Assembly (NCBI RefSeq): GCF_030499515.1 | Contig: NZ_JASTWJ010000001.1 | Span: 620,001 to 684,000 of the forward strand | Direction of reading: 5' to 3' | DNA: 64,000 bases | DNA from: Streptomyces sp. DT2A-34 | Lineage (GTDB): Bacteria; Actinomycetota; Actinomycetes; Streptomycetales; Streptomycetaceae | Shown: in pieces, positions 34,572 to 44,241 of the stretch | How positions within the stretch are numbered: the stretch's first letter is position 1 | Layout: every line of letters begins with the position of its first letter | Made by a program: the position numbers and the translations under genes | Notes under the pieces: model-generated | Told to the model about the DNA's origin: nothing | The model's input: only the letters and a program-made list of their open reading frames with translations | Databases searched by the model: none

Positions 34572-35972
34572 CTAGTTCGCTTCCGCGGGCGTCCGCTTCC
34601 CCCGCCGGTGGGCCACCTCTCCGAGGACGACGTCCACCACGATGAAGGCGGCCAGCGAGATACCGAACAGCGGCACGAAGTAGCCGAGTACGGCGACGAC
34701 CGCCACCAGCGGGACCAGGATCTGCGGGGGCACCTGCTGCCAGGCGCCCCGTGGGATGGGGCGACCGAAAGCCGAGCCGCGGCCGCGCTGCCACCACATG
34801 CGGTAGCCCCACACGATCAGCACGATCAGCGAGAGCGCGAGCAGCATCAGGGCGATCTGGTTGGCCAGGCCGAAGAGGACGCCCGTGTGCAGGTCGATGC
34901 CCCAGCGGGTCAGCTTGGCCAGCACCGGGTAGTCGGCGAACCGCAGCACGTCGACGACCTCGCCGGTGGCCGGGTCGATCGCGGCCGAGTCCTGCTTCGT
35001 CGGCCAGCTGCGCTGCACCTGCCTCACCACGTACGCGGACGAGGCGTCGGCGGGCGGCACGATCTCCACCGGGTCACCCAGGCCCTCGGCGCGCGCGGCG
35101 GCCAGGACCTTGTCGAGACCGACGCCGTGCTCGCCACTCCCGCCGGTGCCCGCGGCGGCGCCGTGAGCCGCGTGATCGCCGCCCGCCGAGGCCGAGACGG
35201 ACGGGGTGGCCTGGCCGAGCGAGGTGCGCAGCTCGTCGATGTTGGCGCCGGCGTACGCCGACCAGGTCAGACCGGTCGCCGAGAGGAAGAAGAACCCGGC
35301 CGCCGCCCAGACGCCGACCGTGCCGTGCAGACCGAGCGTGCGGCGGCGCCCGCTGGTCCCGCGCACCTTGCGCAGGGCGCGGCGGCGGGAGAACCACAGC
35401 ATCAGGCCGCCGCCCGCGATCACCCACAGCCAGCTCGCGGCGAGCTCGCTGTAGAGGCGGCCGTTCGCGCCGAGGTGCAGGTCGCGGTGGAACTCGTCGA
35501 TCCAGGTGCGCAGGGGCAGCGCGCCGGTCGAGCCGTACTGTTCGAGGGCGCCGCGCACCTTCGCGGTGTACGGGTCGACGAACACGGCGAGCGTGTGGTC
35601 GGCGTCGACGCCCTTGACGCCGGACAGCAGGACCCTGGTGGTCGCGTCGTCCGCCGGGGAGGGCCGGATCGCCGAGACCGTGCCCTCGGGATGGGCCTTG
35701 CGCGCGGCGGCGACCTGCTCGGACATCGGCAGCTTCGCGTCGCCGACCGGGACGGTCATCTCGTGGACGTACACGACCTTCTCGGCCTGGAACGCGCCGG
35801 CGTACAGGAAGCCCGTGGCCGCGGCGACGAGCAGGAACGGCGCGACGAGCACTCCGGCGTAGAAGTGCAGACGCAGGACGAGCGGGCGCAGCGGTGCCCA
35901 TCTGCGGGGCGCCGAGGCCGGGGCGTCGGGCTGCGTCGTCTCCTCGGTGGCGGTCGAGGGAGCGGTGGACAT
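34572..35972 (-). CDS. PepSY-domain membrane protein (iron-regulated type)
   Basis: 466 residues with four membrane helices: FYAGVLVAPFLLVAAATGFL near the start, a periplasmic PepSY region (KAHPEGTVSAIRPSPADDA), WLWVIAGGGLMLWFSRRRAL, LGLHGTVGVWAAAGFFFLSA and a terminal LALSLIVLIVWGYRMWWQRG. It resembles PepSY-associated TM proteins linked to siderophore/ferric reduction (FhuF or PiuB-like). No Fe gene is adjacent. ATG 35972 has GGAG 8 nt upstream. Confidence 0.88.
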   Translation of the reverse strand: MSTAPSTATEETTQPDAPASAPRRWAPLRPLVLRLHFYAGVLVAPFLLVAAATGFLYAGAFQAEKVVYVHEMTVPVGDAKLPMSEQVAAARKAHPEGTVSAIRPSPADDATTRVLLSGVKGVDADHTLAVFVDPYTAKVRGALEQYGSTGALPLRTWIDEFHRDLHLGANGRLYSELAASWLWVIAGGGLMLWFSRRRALRKVRGTSGRRRTLGLHGTVGVWAAAGFFFLSATGLTWSAYAGANIDELRTSLGQATPSVSASAGGDHAAHGAAAGTGGSGEHGVGLDKVLAAARAEGLGDPVEIVPPADASSAYVVRQVQRSWPTKQDSAAIDPATGEVVDVLRFADYPVLAKLTRWGIDLHTGVLFGLANQIALMLLALSLIVLIVWGYRMWWQRGRGSAFGRPIPRGAWQQVPPQILVPLVAVVAVLGYFVPLFGISLAAFIVVDVVLGEVAHRRGKRTPAEAN

Positions 35973-36142
35973 CGGCGGCATCTCCGGGAGTGACGGGGAG
36001 TGGGACGGGGAGTGGGGACGTTCTCTGTCTGCGGTAGCGGTCCAGTAGTCGGGCGAAGGGGCCGTCGAGTTCCCGGCCTGTTAAGTGGCGTACATCACAG
36101 GCGAGTCGGTGAGTGGCGGGTGCGCCGTGGCATGCTGGCGCG

Positions 36143-36787
36143 ATGGCAACTCCGAGCGATCGCGCACCCCTGGCCGAGCAGGTCGAGCAACTCCTGGCCA
36201 CCGAGGGCCCGTTGACCATCGTGGCGGCCGGCGACCCGGTGCTGCGGCGTCCCACCGAACGCTTCGACGGCCAGCTGGAGCCGGCGCTGCTGGCCCGCTT
36301 CGTCGAGGCGCTGCGGATCACCATGCACGCGGCGCCGGGCGTCGGCCTCGCCGCACCGCAGGTCGGTGTGGCGCTGCGGATCGCGGTGATCGAGGACCCG
36401 GCGCCGGTGCCGGAGGAGGTGCGGCTGGCGCGCGGGCGGGTGCCGCAGCCGTTCCGGGTGCTGGTGAACCCGTCGTACGAGCCGGTCGGCGCCGCTCGTG
36501 CCGCGTTCTTCGAGGGCTGTCTGAGTGTGCCGGGCTATCAGGCGGTGGTGGCCCGGCACGCCGAGGTGCGGCTGACGGGCGAGGACGAGCAAGGGCGGGC
36601 GGTCGACGAGGTGTTCACGGGGTGGCCCGCCCGTATCGTGCAGCACGAGACGGACCACCTCGACGGGGTTCTCTACCTGGACCGGGCCGAGTTGCGCTCG
36701 CTCGCCTCGAACCAGGCGATCGCGGAGCGCTGGGCGGAGCCGACGCCCGCGCGGGCCGCCGAGGCGCTGGGCTTCGAGCTGCCGTGA
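36143..36787 (+). CDS. def: Peptide deformylase
   Basis: 214 residues with all three motifs: PGVGLAAPQVGVAL (motif 1), FEGCLSVPGYQAVV (motif 2, Cys metal ligand) and IVQHETDHLDGVLYLD (motif 3, HExxH). Removes formyl from nascent N-terminal Met. A secondary copy of this enzyme is common in Streptomyces. ATG 36143 comes after CATGCTGGCGCG with no clear RBS, suggesting a leaderless message. Followed at once by the ABC-F leader. Confidence 0.95.
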   Translation: MATPSDRAPLAEQVEQLLATEGPLTIVAAGDPVLRRPTERFDGQLEPALLARFVEALRITMHAAPGVGLAAPQVGVALRIAVIEDPAPVPEEVRLARGRVPQPFRVLVNPSYEPVGAARAAFFEGCLSVPGYQAVVARHAEVRLTGEDEQGRAVDEVFTGWPARIVQHETDHLDGVLYLDRAELRSLASNQAIAERWAEPTPARAAEALGFELP

Positions 36788-36792
36788 CCGAG

Positions 36793-36831
36793 AAAATTCG
36801 CAGGCGTCCGGCCCGGCGCCCGCGTTAGCCT
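36793..36831 (+). promoter_or_regulatory. Promoter for the ABC-F leader, possibly WhiB7/WblC-type
   Basis: -10 element TAGCCT (36826-36831) ends 6 nt before the leader ATG at 36838, so transcription should start at the A of ATG. AAAATT (36793-36798) sits just upstream of the -35 position, as in WhiB7/WblC-dependent promoters. The AT-block match is suggestive, not proven. Confidence 0.5.
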
Positions 36832-36837
36832 GACCGC

Positions 36838-36861
36838 ATGTCTACGCCCCGAATCTCCTAG
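36838..36861 (+). CDS. Seven-codon leader peptide of the ABC-F gene (MSTPRIS)
   Basis: ATG TCT ACG CCC CGA ATC TCC TAG; leaderless ORF, 71 bp before the ABC-F start. Its position and size fit ribosome-stalling leaders that control antibiotic-resistance ABC-F genes. Stalling in it by a ribosome-targeting drug could alter folding of 36864-36932. No homology evidence; inferred from arrangement. Confidence 0.6.
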   Translation: MSTPRIS

Positions 36862-36863
36862 CC

Positions 36864-36922
36864 GAGGACCCGGTTCCACGCCACCCGTGTGTCCTCTTGC
36901 TTGTTCGGATTGCTTGTTCGGA
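36864..36922 (+). promoter_or_regulatory. Candidate attenuator between leader and ABC-F
   Basis: Inverted repeat GAGGAC (36864-36869) / GTCCTC (36891-36896), followed by a 13-bp tandem repeat TTGCTTGTTCGGA (36897-36909 and 36910-36922) and a U-rich run just before the ABC-F ATG. An attenuator with alternative folding is likely; mechanism inferred. Confidence 0.5.
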
Positions 36923-36932
36923 GCGTCTTTTC

Positions 36933-38516
36933 ATGATCACCATCAGTGGTGTCGACGTGCGCGTCGGCGCGCGTCTGCTGCTGTCCGGCATCTCCTTCCA
37001 CATCTCCCCCGGCGACCGCATCGGCCTGGTCGGCCGCAACGGCGCCGGAAAGACCACCCTGTTGAACACGCTGGCCGGCACGCTGCCCCCGGCCGCCGGG
37101 ACGGTGACCCGCACCGGCGAGGTCGGGCATCTGCCCCAGGACTCCCGCGCCGCCGACCCGACGATCACCGTCACCGACCGGATCCTGTCCGCGCGGGGCC
37201 TCGACGGGGCCGTACGCGCCCTGCGCCGTGCCGAGGAGGCCATGGCCGACGGTACGCGGCGTGCGATGGACGCCTATGTGCGCGTCGAGGCCCGGTTCCA
37301 GGCCGCCGGCGGTTACGCCGCGGAGGCCGAGGCGGCCCGGGTGGCCGCGGGTCTCGGGCTTCCGGCCCGGCTGATGGGCCGGCCGTTGGGTGCGCTGTCG
37401 GGCGGACAGCGCCGTCGCGTGGAGCTGGCCCGCATCCTGTTCGCGGGGCACGGCACCCTGCTGCTGGACGAGCCGACGAACCACCTGGACGCGGACTCGG
37501 TCGCCTGGCTGCGCACGTTCCTGGCCGGCCATCACGCGGGGCTCGTGCTGATCAGCCACGACACGTCCCTGCTCGCCGCCACGGTGAACCGGGTGTTCCA
37601 CCTGGATCCGCAGCGCGCCACGATCGACGTGCACAACACCGGCTGGGACGCCTACCTCGCCCAGCGGGAGGCCGACGAGCGGCGGCGGGCTCGGGAGCGG
37701 GCGAACTCCGAGCGCAAGGCGGCGTCGCTGCACGCTCAGGCCGAGAAGATGCGCGCCCGCGTGGCGACGGCCGTGGCCGCGAAGAACATGGCCCGCCGCG
37801 CCGACCGTATGCTCGCCGACCTCGAACCGGCCCGGCGCAGCGACAAGGTGGCCAGAATCCGGCTGCCCGAACCGGAGCCGTGCGGCCGTATCCCCCTGGG
37901 CGCCGTCGGCCTCAGCAAGGCGTACGGCGACCACCGCGTGCTGGCGGGCGTCGATCTGGCCGTCGACCGGGGCAGCCGTCTGGTCGTTCTCGGGCCCAAC
38001 GGCGCGGGAAAGACCACGCTGTTGCGCGTCCTGGCCGGTCAGGAACGTCCCGACGGCGGCCGGGTGGTCCACGGGCACGGACTGCGCCTGGGCTACTTCG
38101 CCCAGGAACACGACACGTTGGACCCGGATGCGACGGCGCGCACACAACTGGCCTCGGCTGCCCCGCATCTGACCCACGGTGAGGTCCGGCGTGTCCTCGG
38201 CGCGTTCCTGTTCTCCGGCGACGACGCGGACAAACGGGTCGGTGTCCTCTCCGGAGGGGAGAAGACTCGCCTGGCCCTGGCGGGCCTGGTCCATTCCGGC
38301 GCCAACGTGCTGCTCCTGGACGAGCCCACCAACAACCTCGACCCCGCTTCCCGGGCCGAGGTCCTGGCCGCGGTGGGCACGTATCCGGGCGCGATCGTCA
38401 TGGTCACCCACGACGCGGGCGCCATCGAGGCGCTGCGCCCGGACCGGGTCCTGCTGCTACCGGACTGCGAGGAGGATCTGTGGAGCGAGGAGTACCTCGA
38501 GTGGGTGGCCGGATGA
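36933..38516 (+). CDS. ABC-F ribosome-protection type ATPase
   Basis: 527 residues, no membrane domain, two ATPase domains. NBD1: GRNGAGKTTLLNTLAG, LSGGQRRRVELARILF, LLLDEPTNHLDADS. NBD2: GPNGAGKTTLLRVLAG, LSGGEKTRLALAGLV, LLLDEPTNNLDPAS. A linker of about 75 residues rich in Arg/Ala (ERANSERKAASLHAQAEKMR) is the region that enters the ribosomal E-site/PTC in resistance ABC-Fs. Drug class is not predictable. Preceded by a leader peptide; ATG 36933 follows GGAGCG. Confidence 0.88.
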   Translation: MITISGVDVRVGARLLLSGISFHISPGDRIGLVGRNGAGKTTLLNTLAGTLPPAAGTVTRTGEVGHLPQDSRAADPTITVTDRILSARGLDGAVRALRRAEEAMADGTRRAMDAYVRVEARFQAAGGYAAEAEAARVAAGLGLPARLMGRPLGALSGGQRRRVELARILFAGHGTLLLDEPTNHLDADSVAWLRTFLAGHHAGLVLISHDTSLLAATVNRVFHLDPQRATIDVHNTGWDAYLAQREADERRRARERANSERKAASLHAQAEKMRARVATAVAAKNMARRADRMLADLEPARRSDKVARIRLPEPEPCGRIPLGAVGLSKAYGDHRVLAGVDLAVDRGSRLVVLGPNGAGKTTLLRVLAGQERPDGGRVVHGHGLRLGYFAQEHDTLDPDATARTQLASAAPHLTHGEVRRVLGAFLFSGDDADKRVGVLSGGEKTRLALAGLVHSGANVLLLDEPTNNLDPASRAEVLAAVGTYPGAIVMVTHDAGAIEALRPDRVLLLPDCEEDLWSEEYLEWVAG

Positions 38517-38523
38517 GGCGGGC

Positions 38524-39957
38524 TCAGTTGTCGCGGTACGACTCCAGCAGCCGCAGCCACACCTCGCTGATCGTCGGATACGACGGAACCGCGTGCCACA
38601 GCCTGCCGATCGGTACCTGGCCGGCGACGGCGATGCTCGCCGAGTGGATGAGTTCGCCGACGCCGGGGCCGACGAAGGTGACGCCGAGGAGGATCTCGCG
38701 TTCCAGGTCGACGACCATGCGGGCGCGGCCTCGGTAGCCGTCGGCGTACAGTCCCGCGCCGGCCACCGAGGAGAACTCGACGTCGACGGCGCGCACGCGG
38801 TGGCCGGCCTGTTCGGCCTCCGCCAGGGACAGGCCCACCGCGGCGGCCTCGGGGTCGGTGAAGACGACCTGCGGGACGGCGGCGTGGTCGGCTGTCGCGG
38901 CGTGGGCGCCCCAGGGGTCGGACTCCAGCAGGGGCACGCCGCAGGCGCGGGCGGCGATGGCGGCGCCCGCGATGCGCGCCTGGTACTTGCCCTGGTGGGT
39001 GAGGAGGGCGCGGTGGTTGACGTCGCCGACCGCGTACAGCCATGCGCTGCCGGTGACGCGGAGGCTGTCGTCGACCTCCAGCCAGGAGCCGGGTTCCAGG
39101 CCGACCGTGTCCAGGCCGATGTCGTCGGTGCGCGGGGTGCGTCCGGTGGCGAAGAGGATCTCGTCGGCCTCGATGCGGTCGCCTCCGCCGGTGACGACCA
39201 CGACCGTGCCGTTCTCCCGGGTCACCGCCTCGACGGAGGTGCCGGTGCGGACGTCGACGCCCGCCTCGGTGAGCGCCTCGGCGACCAGTTCGCCGGCGAA
39301 GGGCTCCATGCGGGACAGCAGGCCCTTGCCGCGGACCAGGAGTGTGACCCGGGAGCCGAGGGCCTGCCAGGCGGTGGCCATCTCGGTGGCGACCACGCCG
39401 CCGCCGACGACGACCAGCCGGCCCGGCGCGGCCTTCGCGCTGGTGGCCTCGCGGCTGGTCCACGGCTTGACCTCGGCGAGTCCGGGCAGGTCGGGCAACT
39501 GGGCGCCGCTGCCGGTGCAGACGACCACGGCGTGCCGGGCGGTCAGAACATGGCGCACGCCGTCGGAGCCGGTCACCTCCACGGCGCGGGGTCCGGCGAG
39601 GCGGCCGTGGCCGCGGTAGAGGTCGGCGCCGATACCGTCCAGCCACCCGACCTGGCCGTCGTCCTGCCAGTGCGAGGTGTACTCGTCGCGTCGGGCGAGG
39701 ACCGCGGCCGCGTCGAGGGTGCCCTGTACCGACTGGCTGAGGCCTGGCAGGCGGCGGGCGTCGGCCTGGGCGATGACCGGGCGCAGCAGCGCCTTGCTGG
39801 GCATGCACGCCCAGTACGAGCACTCGCCGCCGACCAGCTCGCTCTCCACGACCGCGGTGGACAGGCCGGCCGCGCGGGTGCGGTCGGCGACGTTCTCCCC
39901 CACGGGCCCGGCCCCGAGCACTACGACGTCGTATGCGATGGAATCCGTTTCCGTCAT
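38524..39957 (-). CDS. NAD(P)/FAD-dependent pyridine nucleotide-disulfide oxidoreductase
   Basis: 477 residues: FAD motif DVVVLGAGPVGENVADRTRA, redox disulfide in GGECSYWACMPSKALLRP (CX4C), NAD motif RLVVVGGGVVATEMATAW, and C-terminal dimer domain (QVVFTDPEAAAVGLSLAEAE). It belongs to the dihydrolipoamide dehydrogenase/mercuric reductase group, but substrate is unknown and there is no lipoyl complex nearby. ATG 39957. Divergent from thioredoxin. Confidence 0.87.
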   Translation of the reverse strand: MTETDSIAYDVVVLGAGPVGENVADRTRAAGLSTAVVESELVGGECSYWACMPSKALLRPVIAQADARRLPGLSQSVQGTLDAAAVLARRDEYTSHWQDDGQVGWLDGIGADLYRGHGRLAGPRAVEVTGSDGVRHVLTARHAVVVCTGSGAQLPDLPGLAEVKPWTSREATSAKAAPGRLVVVGGGVVATEMATAWQALGSRVTLLVRGKGLLSRMEPFAGELVAEALTEAGVDVRTGTSVEAVTRENGTVVVVTGGGDRIEADEILFATGRTPRTDDIGLDTVGLEPGSWLEVDDSLRVTGSAWLYAVGDVNHRALLTHQGKYQARIAGAAIAARACGVPLLESDPWGAHAATADHAAVPQVVFTDPEAAAVGLSLAEAEQAGHRVRAVDVEFSSVAGAGLYADGYRGRARMVVDLEREILLGVTFVGPGVGELIHSASIAVAGQVPIGRLWHAVPSYPTISEVWLRLLESYRDN

Positions 39958-40088
39958 GGGGTCAGTCTTACGGGTGGTGTGCTGCCTGGCCACACGGGTA
40001 CGCGCGCGGAGATACGACGGAATACACCACCGTACGGTCGTGTTGTCGCCGACGGCTTCGCCCCGACACCAGGAAGAGGGAATACGCC

Positions 40089-40475
<387 letters not shown>

Positions 40476-40484
40476 AGCCCAGGT

Positions 40485-41921
40485 CTAGAAGGGGTACGCC
40501 GCCACGTCGCCGCGCACCGTCGTCCAGCGCACGTCGGTGAACGCCTCCAGGTTGGACTCGCCGCCGAACCGGGCGCCGGTACCGGAGGCGGCGATGCCAC
40601 CGAAGGGCGCGACGGCCTCGTCGTTCACGGTCTGGTCGTTGATGTGCACGATGCCGGTCGGGATGCGCTCGGCCAGGTCGAGGCCGCGGGCGGCGTCACC
40701 GGTGACGATGCCGAGGGAGAGGCCGTAGGAGCTCGCCGCGGCGAGGGCGGCGGCCTCGTCGGCGGTGCTGAAGGGGCGTACGGGCGCGACGGGGCCGAAG
40801 ACCTCCTCGGTGTACGCGGGGGTCTGGTCGTCGACGCCGGCGAGCACGGTCGGCCGGTAGAAGAGCTGCTCGTGGGTGCCGCCCGCGGCCAGCTTGGCGC
40901 CCCGGGAGGTGCTGGCCTCCACCAGGCCGTGCACCTTGCCCAGCTGGCCCGAGTCGATGAGCGGGCCGAGGTGGACCTCGGCGCGGTGCGGGTCGCCGAC
41001 GGCGAGGGCGTCGGCCTTGGCGGCGAGCCGCTCGACGTACTCCTCGTACAGGGACTGGTGCACGAGGTGGCGGCCGGTCGTCATGCAGATCTGGCCCTGG
41101 TGGAAGAAGGAACCCCAGGCGGCCGTGGAGATCACCGCGTCGATGTCGGCGTCCTCCAGCACGATCAGGGCGGAGTTGCCGCCCAACTCCAGGTGCGCGC
41201 GCTTGAGATGACGCCCGGCGGCCTCGCCGACGGCCCGGCCCGCGGCCGTGGACCCGGTGAAGGAGATGACGGGCACGCGCGGGTCGGCGACCAGCGCCTG
41301 GCCCACCTCCGGACCGCCCGGCAGGACGTGCAGCAGCCCCTCGGGCAGGCCCGCTTCGGCGAAGATCGCCGCGAGGGAGAGGCCGCCGCAGACCGCCGTG
41401 CGCGGGTCCGGCTTCAGCACGACCGCGTTGCCGAGCGCGAGGGCCGGGGCGACGGAGCGGATGGAGAGGATCAGCGGGGCGTTGAACGGGGCGATCACGC
41501 CGACGACGCCGACGGGGACCCGGCGCGTGTACGACAGCCGGGGCGCCTCGCTGGGCAGGATGTGCCCGGCCGGGCGGGAGGCGAGGGCGGCGGCCTCGTA
41601 GCACTCCTGGGAGGCGACGTGCAGCTCGAAGTCGGCCTTGCCGGGAATCGAGCCGGATTCACGCACGAGCCACTCGCGCAGCTCGTCGGCGTGCGCCGTG
41701 AACAGGTCGCCGGCCTTGCGCAGCACGGCGGCGCGGACGAAGTGCGGGAGGCGTGCCCACTCGGCCTGGGCGGCGCGGGCGGCCCCGGCGGCCGTACCGA
41801 CGTCCTCGGCGCCGGCCAGGGTGACGGTGCCGAGCGTGTCGCCGGTGGCGGGCTCGGTGACGGCGTACTCATCTCCCGACAGTGAACTGGACTGCCAGGC
41901 CTTCGGGTCGAGCAACGGCAT
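40485..41921 (-). CDS. Benzaldehyde/vanillin-type aldehyde dehydrogenase
   Basis: 478 residues of the ALDH superfamily: NAD site ISFTGSTAAGRAVGEAAGRH, catalytic Glu in LELGGNSALIVLED, catalytic Cys in HQGQICMTTGRHL, and C-terminal PFGGIAASGTGARFGGESN. Closest to benzaldehyde dehydrogenases, giving 4-hydroxybenzoate or vanillate. Last gene of the LacI-pobA-ALDH unit, 30 bp after pobA; it would feed pobA. Confidence 0.88.
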   Translation of the reverse strand: MPLLDPKAWQSSSLSGDEYAVTEPATGDTLGTVTLAGAEDVGTAAGAARAAQAEWARLPHFVRAAVLRKAGDLFTAHADELREWLVRESGSIPGKADFELHVASQECYEAAALASRPAGHILPSEAPRLSYTRRVPVGVVGVIAPFNAPLILSIRSVAPALALGNAVVLKPDPRTAVCGGLSLAAIFAEAGLPEGLLHVLPGGPEVGQALVADPRVPVISFTGSTAAGRAVGEAAGRHLKRAHLELGGNSALIVLEDADIDAVISTAAWGSFFHQGQICMTTGRHLVHQSLYEEYVERLAAKADALAVGDPHRAEVHLGPLIDSGQLGKVHGLVEASTSRGAKLAAGGTHEQLFYRPTVLAGVDDQTPAYTEEVFGPVAPVRPFSTADEAAALAAASSYGLSLGIVTGDAARGLDLAERIPTGIVHINDQTVNDEAVAPFGGIAASGTGARFGGESNLEAFTDVRWTTVRGDVAAYPF

Positions 41922-41951
41922 TGCGACTCTCCGTTCGATCACCGGCGGGAC

Positions 41952-43130
41952 TCACAGGGGGAGCGGAAGTCCCGAGTAGTTCGCCGCCAGTTCGGCGGCC
42001 GCGTGACGGGATGCCGTGATCCGGCGCAGCCGCGCGAGCTGCATCCGGTGGTCGAACGCATCCCCGTCTGGTTGAACATGCAACATCCTAGTCATGTCGT
42101 CCGAGAAACGGGTCGCCTGCCACACCCGCTGGAGGCACAACTCGGAGTATCTGTCGAGGAGTTGCGCGCTCCCTGTGCGGTGCAGCTCGACGAGGCCGCG
42201 GGCCAGGACCCGTACGTCCGACACGGCGAGGTTGAGGCCCTTGGCGCCGGTCGGCGGGACGATGTGGGCGGCGTCCCCGGCGAGCAGGAGCCGTCCGTGG
42301 CGCATCGGTTCGTGGACGTAACTGCGCATCGTCGTCACGGACTTGGCGGTGATGGGTCCGCGATGGAGGGTCCAGTCGGCGTCGATGGCGAAGCGCGCGG
42401 CGAGTTCGTCCCAGACGCGGTCGTCGGGCCAGTCGTCGGGGTCGGTGTGGTCGGGGACCTGGAGGTAGAGCCGGGAGACCGACGCCGACCGCATGCTGTG
42501 CAGGGCGAAGCCACGTTCACCGCGCGCGTAGATCAACTCGTCGCAGGACGGCGGCACTTCGGCCAGAACCCCGAGCCAGGAGTACGGATAGTCGTGCCCG
42601 TACGAGCGGCTCGCCTCGGCCGGGAACGCGTCGCGGGAGATGCCGTGGAAGCCGTCGCAGCCGGCGACCCACTCGCAGGTCAGCGTCTGCTCGCGGCCCT
42701 CGTGCAGGAACCGTACGACGGGCGTGGCGCTCTGAGGCTTCTCGACGGCGAGCGCCTCGGCCTCGAACAACAGCGGTGGGCCGTCGGCGAGTTGGAGGGC
42801 GACGAGGTCCTTCACGATCTCGGTCTGGGCGTAGATCGTCACCGTACGGCCGCCGGCGAGGGCCGGGAAGTCGATGTGGTGGCGTTCCCGCTCGAAGCGC
42901 AGCTCGATGCCCTGGTGCACCAGGCCTTCCGCCGTCAGCCGCTCGGCGGCGCCGGCCTCGCGCAACGCGTCGACCGTGCCCTGCTCCAGCATCCCGGCCC
43001 GCTGGCGCCGCTCGACGTACTCCCGGGTGCGGCTCTCCAGGACGACGCAGTCGACGCCGGCGCGGTGCAGCAGGCGGGCGAGCAGCAGTCCGGCGGGGCC
43101 GCCTCCGATGATGCCGACGGTCGTGCGCAT
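41952..43130 (-). CDS. pobA: 4-hydroxybenzoate 3-monooxygenase
   Basis: 392 residues with GIIGGGPAGLLLARLLH (FAD), VLESRTREYVERRQRAGMLEQG, CDGFHGISRDAFP (DG motif) and LLLAGDAAHIVPPTGAKGLN (GD motif). The family's usual length is 390-395. It hydroxylates 4-hydroxybenzoate to protocatechuate with NAD(P)H. It sits between a LacI regulator and an aldehyde dehydrogenase on one strand, forming an aromatic catabolic operon. Confidence 0.94.
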   Translation of the reverse strand: MRTTVGIIGGGPAGLLLARLLHRAGVDCVVLESRTREYVERRQRAGMLEQGTVDALREAGAAERLTAEGLVHQGIELRFERERHHIDFPALAGGRTVTIYAQTEIVKDLVALQLADGPPLLFEAEALAVEKPQSATPVVRFLHEGREQTLTCEWVAGCDGFHGISRDAFPAEASRSYGHDYPYSWLGVLAEVPPSCDELIYARGERGFALHSMRSASVSRLYLQVPDHTDPDDWPDDRVWDELAARFAIDADWTLHRGPITAKSVTTMRSYVHEPMRHGRLLLAGDAAHIVPPTGAKGLNLAVSDVRVLARGLVELHRTGSAQLLDRYSELCLQRVWQATRFSDDMTRMLHVQPDGDAFDHRMQLARLRRITASRHAAAELAANYSGLPLPL

Positions 43131-43148
43131 GTCCCGCCTCCCCTGGGT

Positions 43149-44195
43149 TCAGCTGGATTCGCGGTGCACCACCGTCGCTCCCAGCACCTTGTGCGTCTCG
43201 GGTGCGGCGCCGGGGTTGCGCACCGCGCGGTCGACCAGTTCCGCGAGCTCGCGGCCGGACGGCAGCTCGATGTGCACGGTGCTCAGCCTAGGCCGCAGCA
43301 GCCGTCCGAGCATCAGGTCGTCGGCGCCGATGACGGCCGTGTCGGCGGGGACGCGGACGCCCTCGTCCTGCAGGGCGCGCATCAGCAGCATCGCGTACTC
43401 GTCGTTGTAGGCGAACACGGCGTCGAGGCCGAGGTCGCGCCAGCGGGCGGCGAGCCGGGCGGCGGACTCCTCCGTGTAGGCGAGGGGAAGTTCGGTCACG
43501 GAGGCGTCCGTGCCGTGCAGGGCGCGCCGTACGCCTTCGAGGCGGGGCGTGGAGAAGGACTCCAGGCCGTCCTCCTCGGGCACGACGACGCCGATGCGGC
43601 GCCGGCCGCGGTCGTACAGGTGGCTGCCCGCGCAGTGACCCACGGCCTCGTAGTCCATCAGCAGGGCGTGGGCACCCTCGACGGACTCGGGGCCGAGCGA
43701 GACCACGGCCCGGACGCCGGAGCGCTTGAGCACCGTCACGCCCTTCGGGCCGAGGCCGGAGCCCGACACCAGGACGGCGACGGGGCGCAGCTCGGCCCAG
43801 GCGCGGGCGGCCTCGTCGCCGTGCAGGCCGACGCTGCCGTGCTGCACGACGGTGTAGTCGAGGCGGCCGAGCGCCGTCTGGAGGTCGCCGAGGAACTGGC
43901 CGTACAGGGAGCCGACGGGGAAGCTCGGCGCGGGCGTCAGGACCATGCGGCTGTGCCCGGCGCGCAGGCTGCGGGCCGCCGCGTGCGGGACGTAGCCGAG
44001 TTCCTTCGCGGCGTCGTGGACGCGGCGACGCGTGGGTTCGCTGATCCGGACGGCGCTGGTGTTGTTGAGGACATAGGAGACGGTCGCGCGCGAGACGCCG
44101 GCCAGGCGGGCCACATCGGCGCTCGTGGGTACCGAGCGCTGTGCGGGGGAAGCGGGCGCGGGCGTTTTCGGTATCTGCACCATGACGTACGGCAT
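43149..44195 (-). CDS. LacI-family regulator of the pobA operon
   Basis: 348 residues: N-terminal HTH TSADVARLAGVSRATVSYVL with hinge HDAAKELGYVPHAAARSLR, then a periplasmic-binding-like sensor (VIGADDLMLGRLLRPRLSTV). A LacI member rather than the IclR/AraC PobR of other bacteria. Start uncertain between 44195 and 44183. Its stop lies 18 bp before pobA, so it is probably co-transcribed and autoregulated. Confidence 0.9.
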   Translation of the reverse strand: MPYVMVQIPKTPAPASPAQRSVPTSADVARLAGVSRATVSYVLNNTSAVRISEPTRRRVHDAAKELGYVPHAAARSLRAGHSRMVLTPAPSFPVGSLYGQFLGDLQTALGRLDYTVVQHGSVGLHGDEAARAWAELRPVAVLVSGSGLGPKGVTVLKRSGVRAVVSLGPESVEGAHALLMDYEAVGHCAGSHLYDRGRRRIGVVVPEEDGLESFSTPRLEGVRRALHGTDASVTELPLAYTEESAARLAARWRDLGLDAVFAYNDEYAMLLMRALQDEGVRVPADTAVIGADDLMLGRLLRPRLSTVHIELPSGRELAELVDRAVRNPGAAPETHKVLGATVVHRESS

Positions 44196-44241
44196 CTTCG
44201 CAGAGCCTGTGAGCGGGGCCCGGGTCAGGGTCTGCGGGCGT

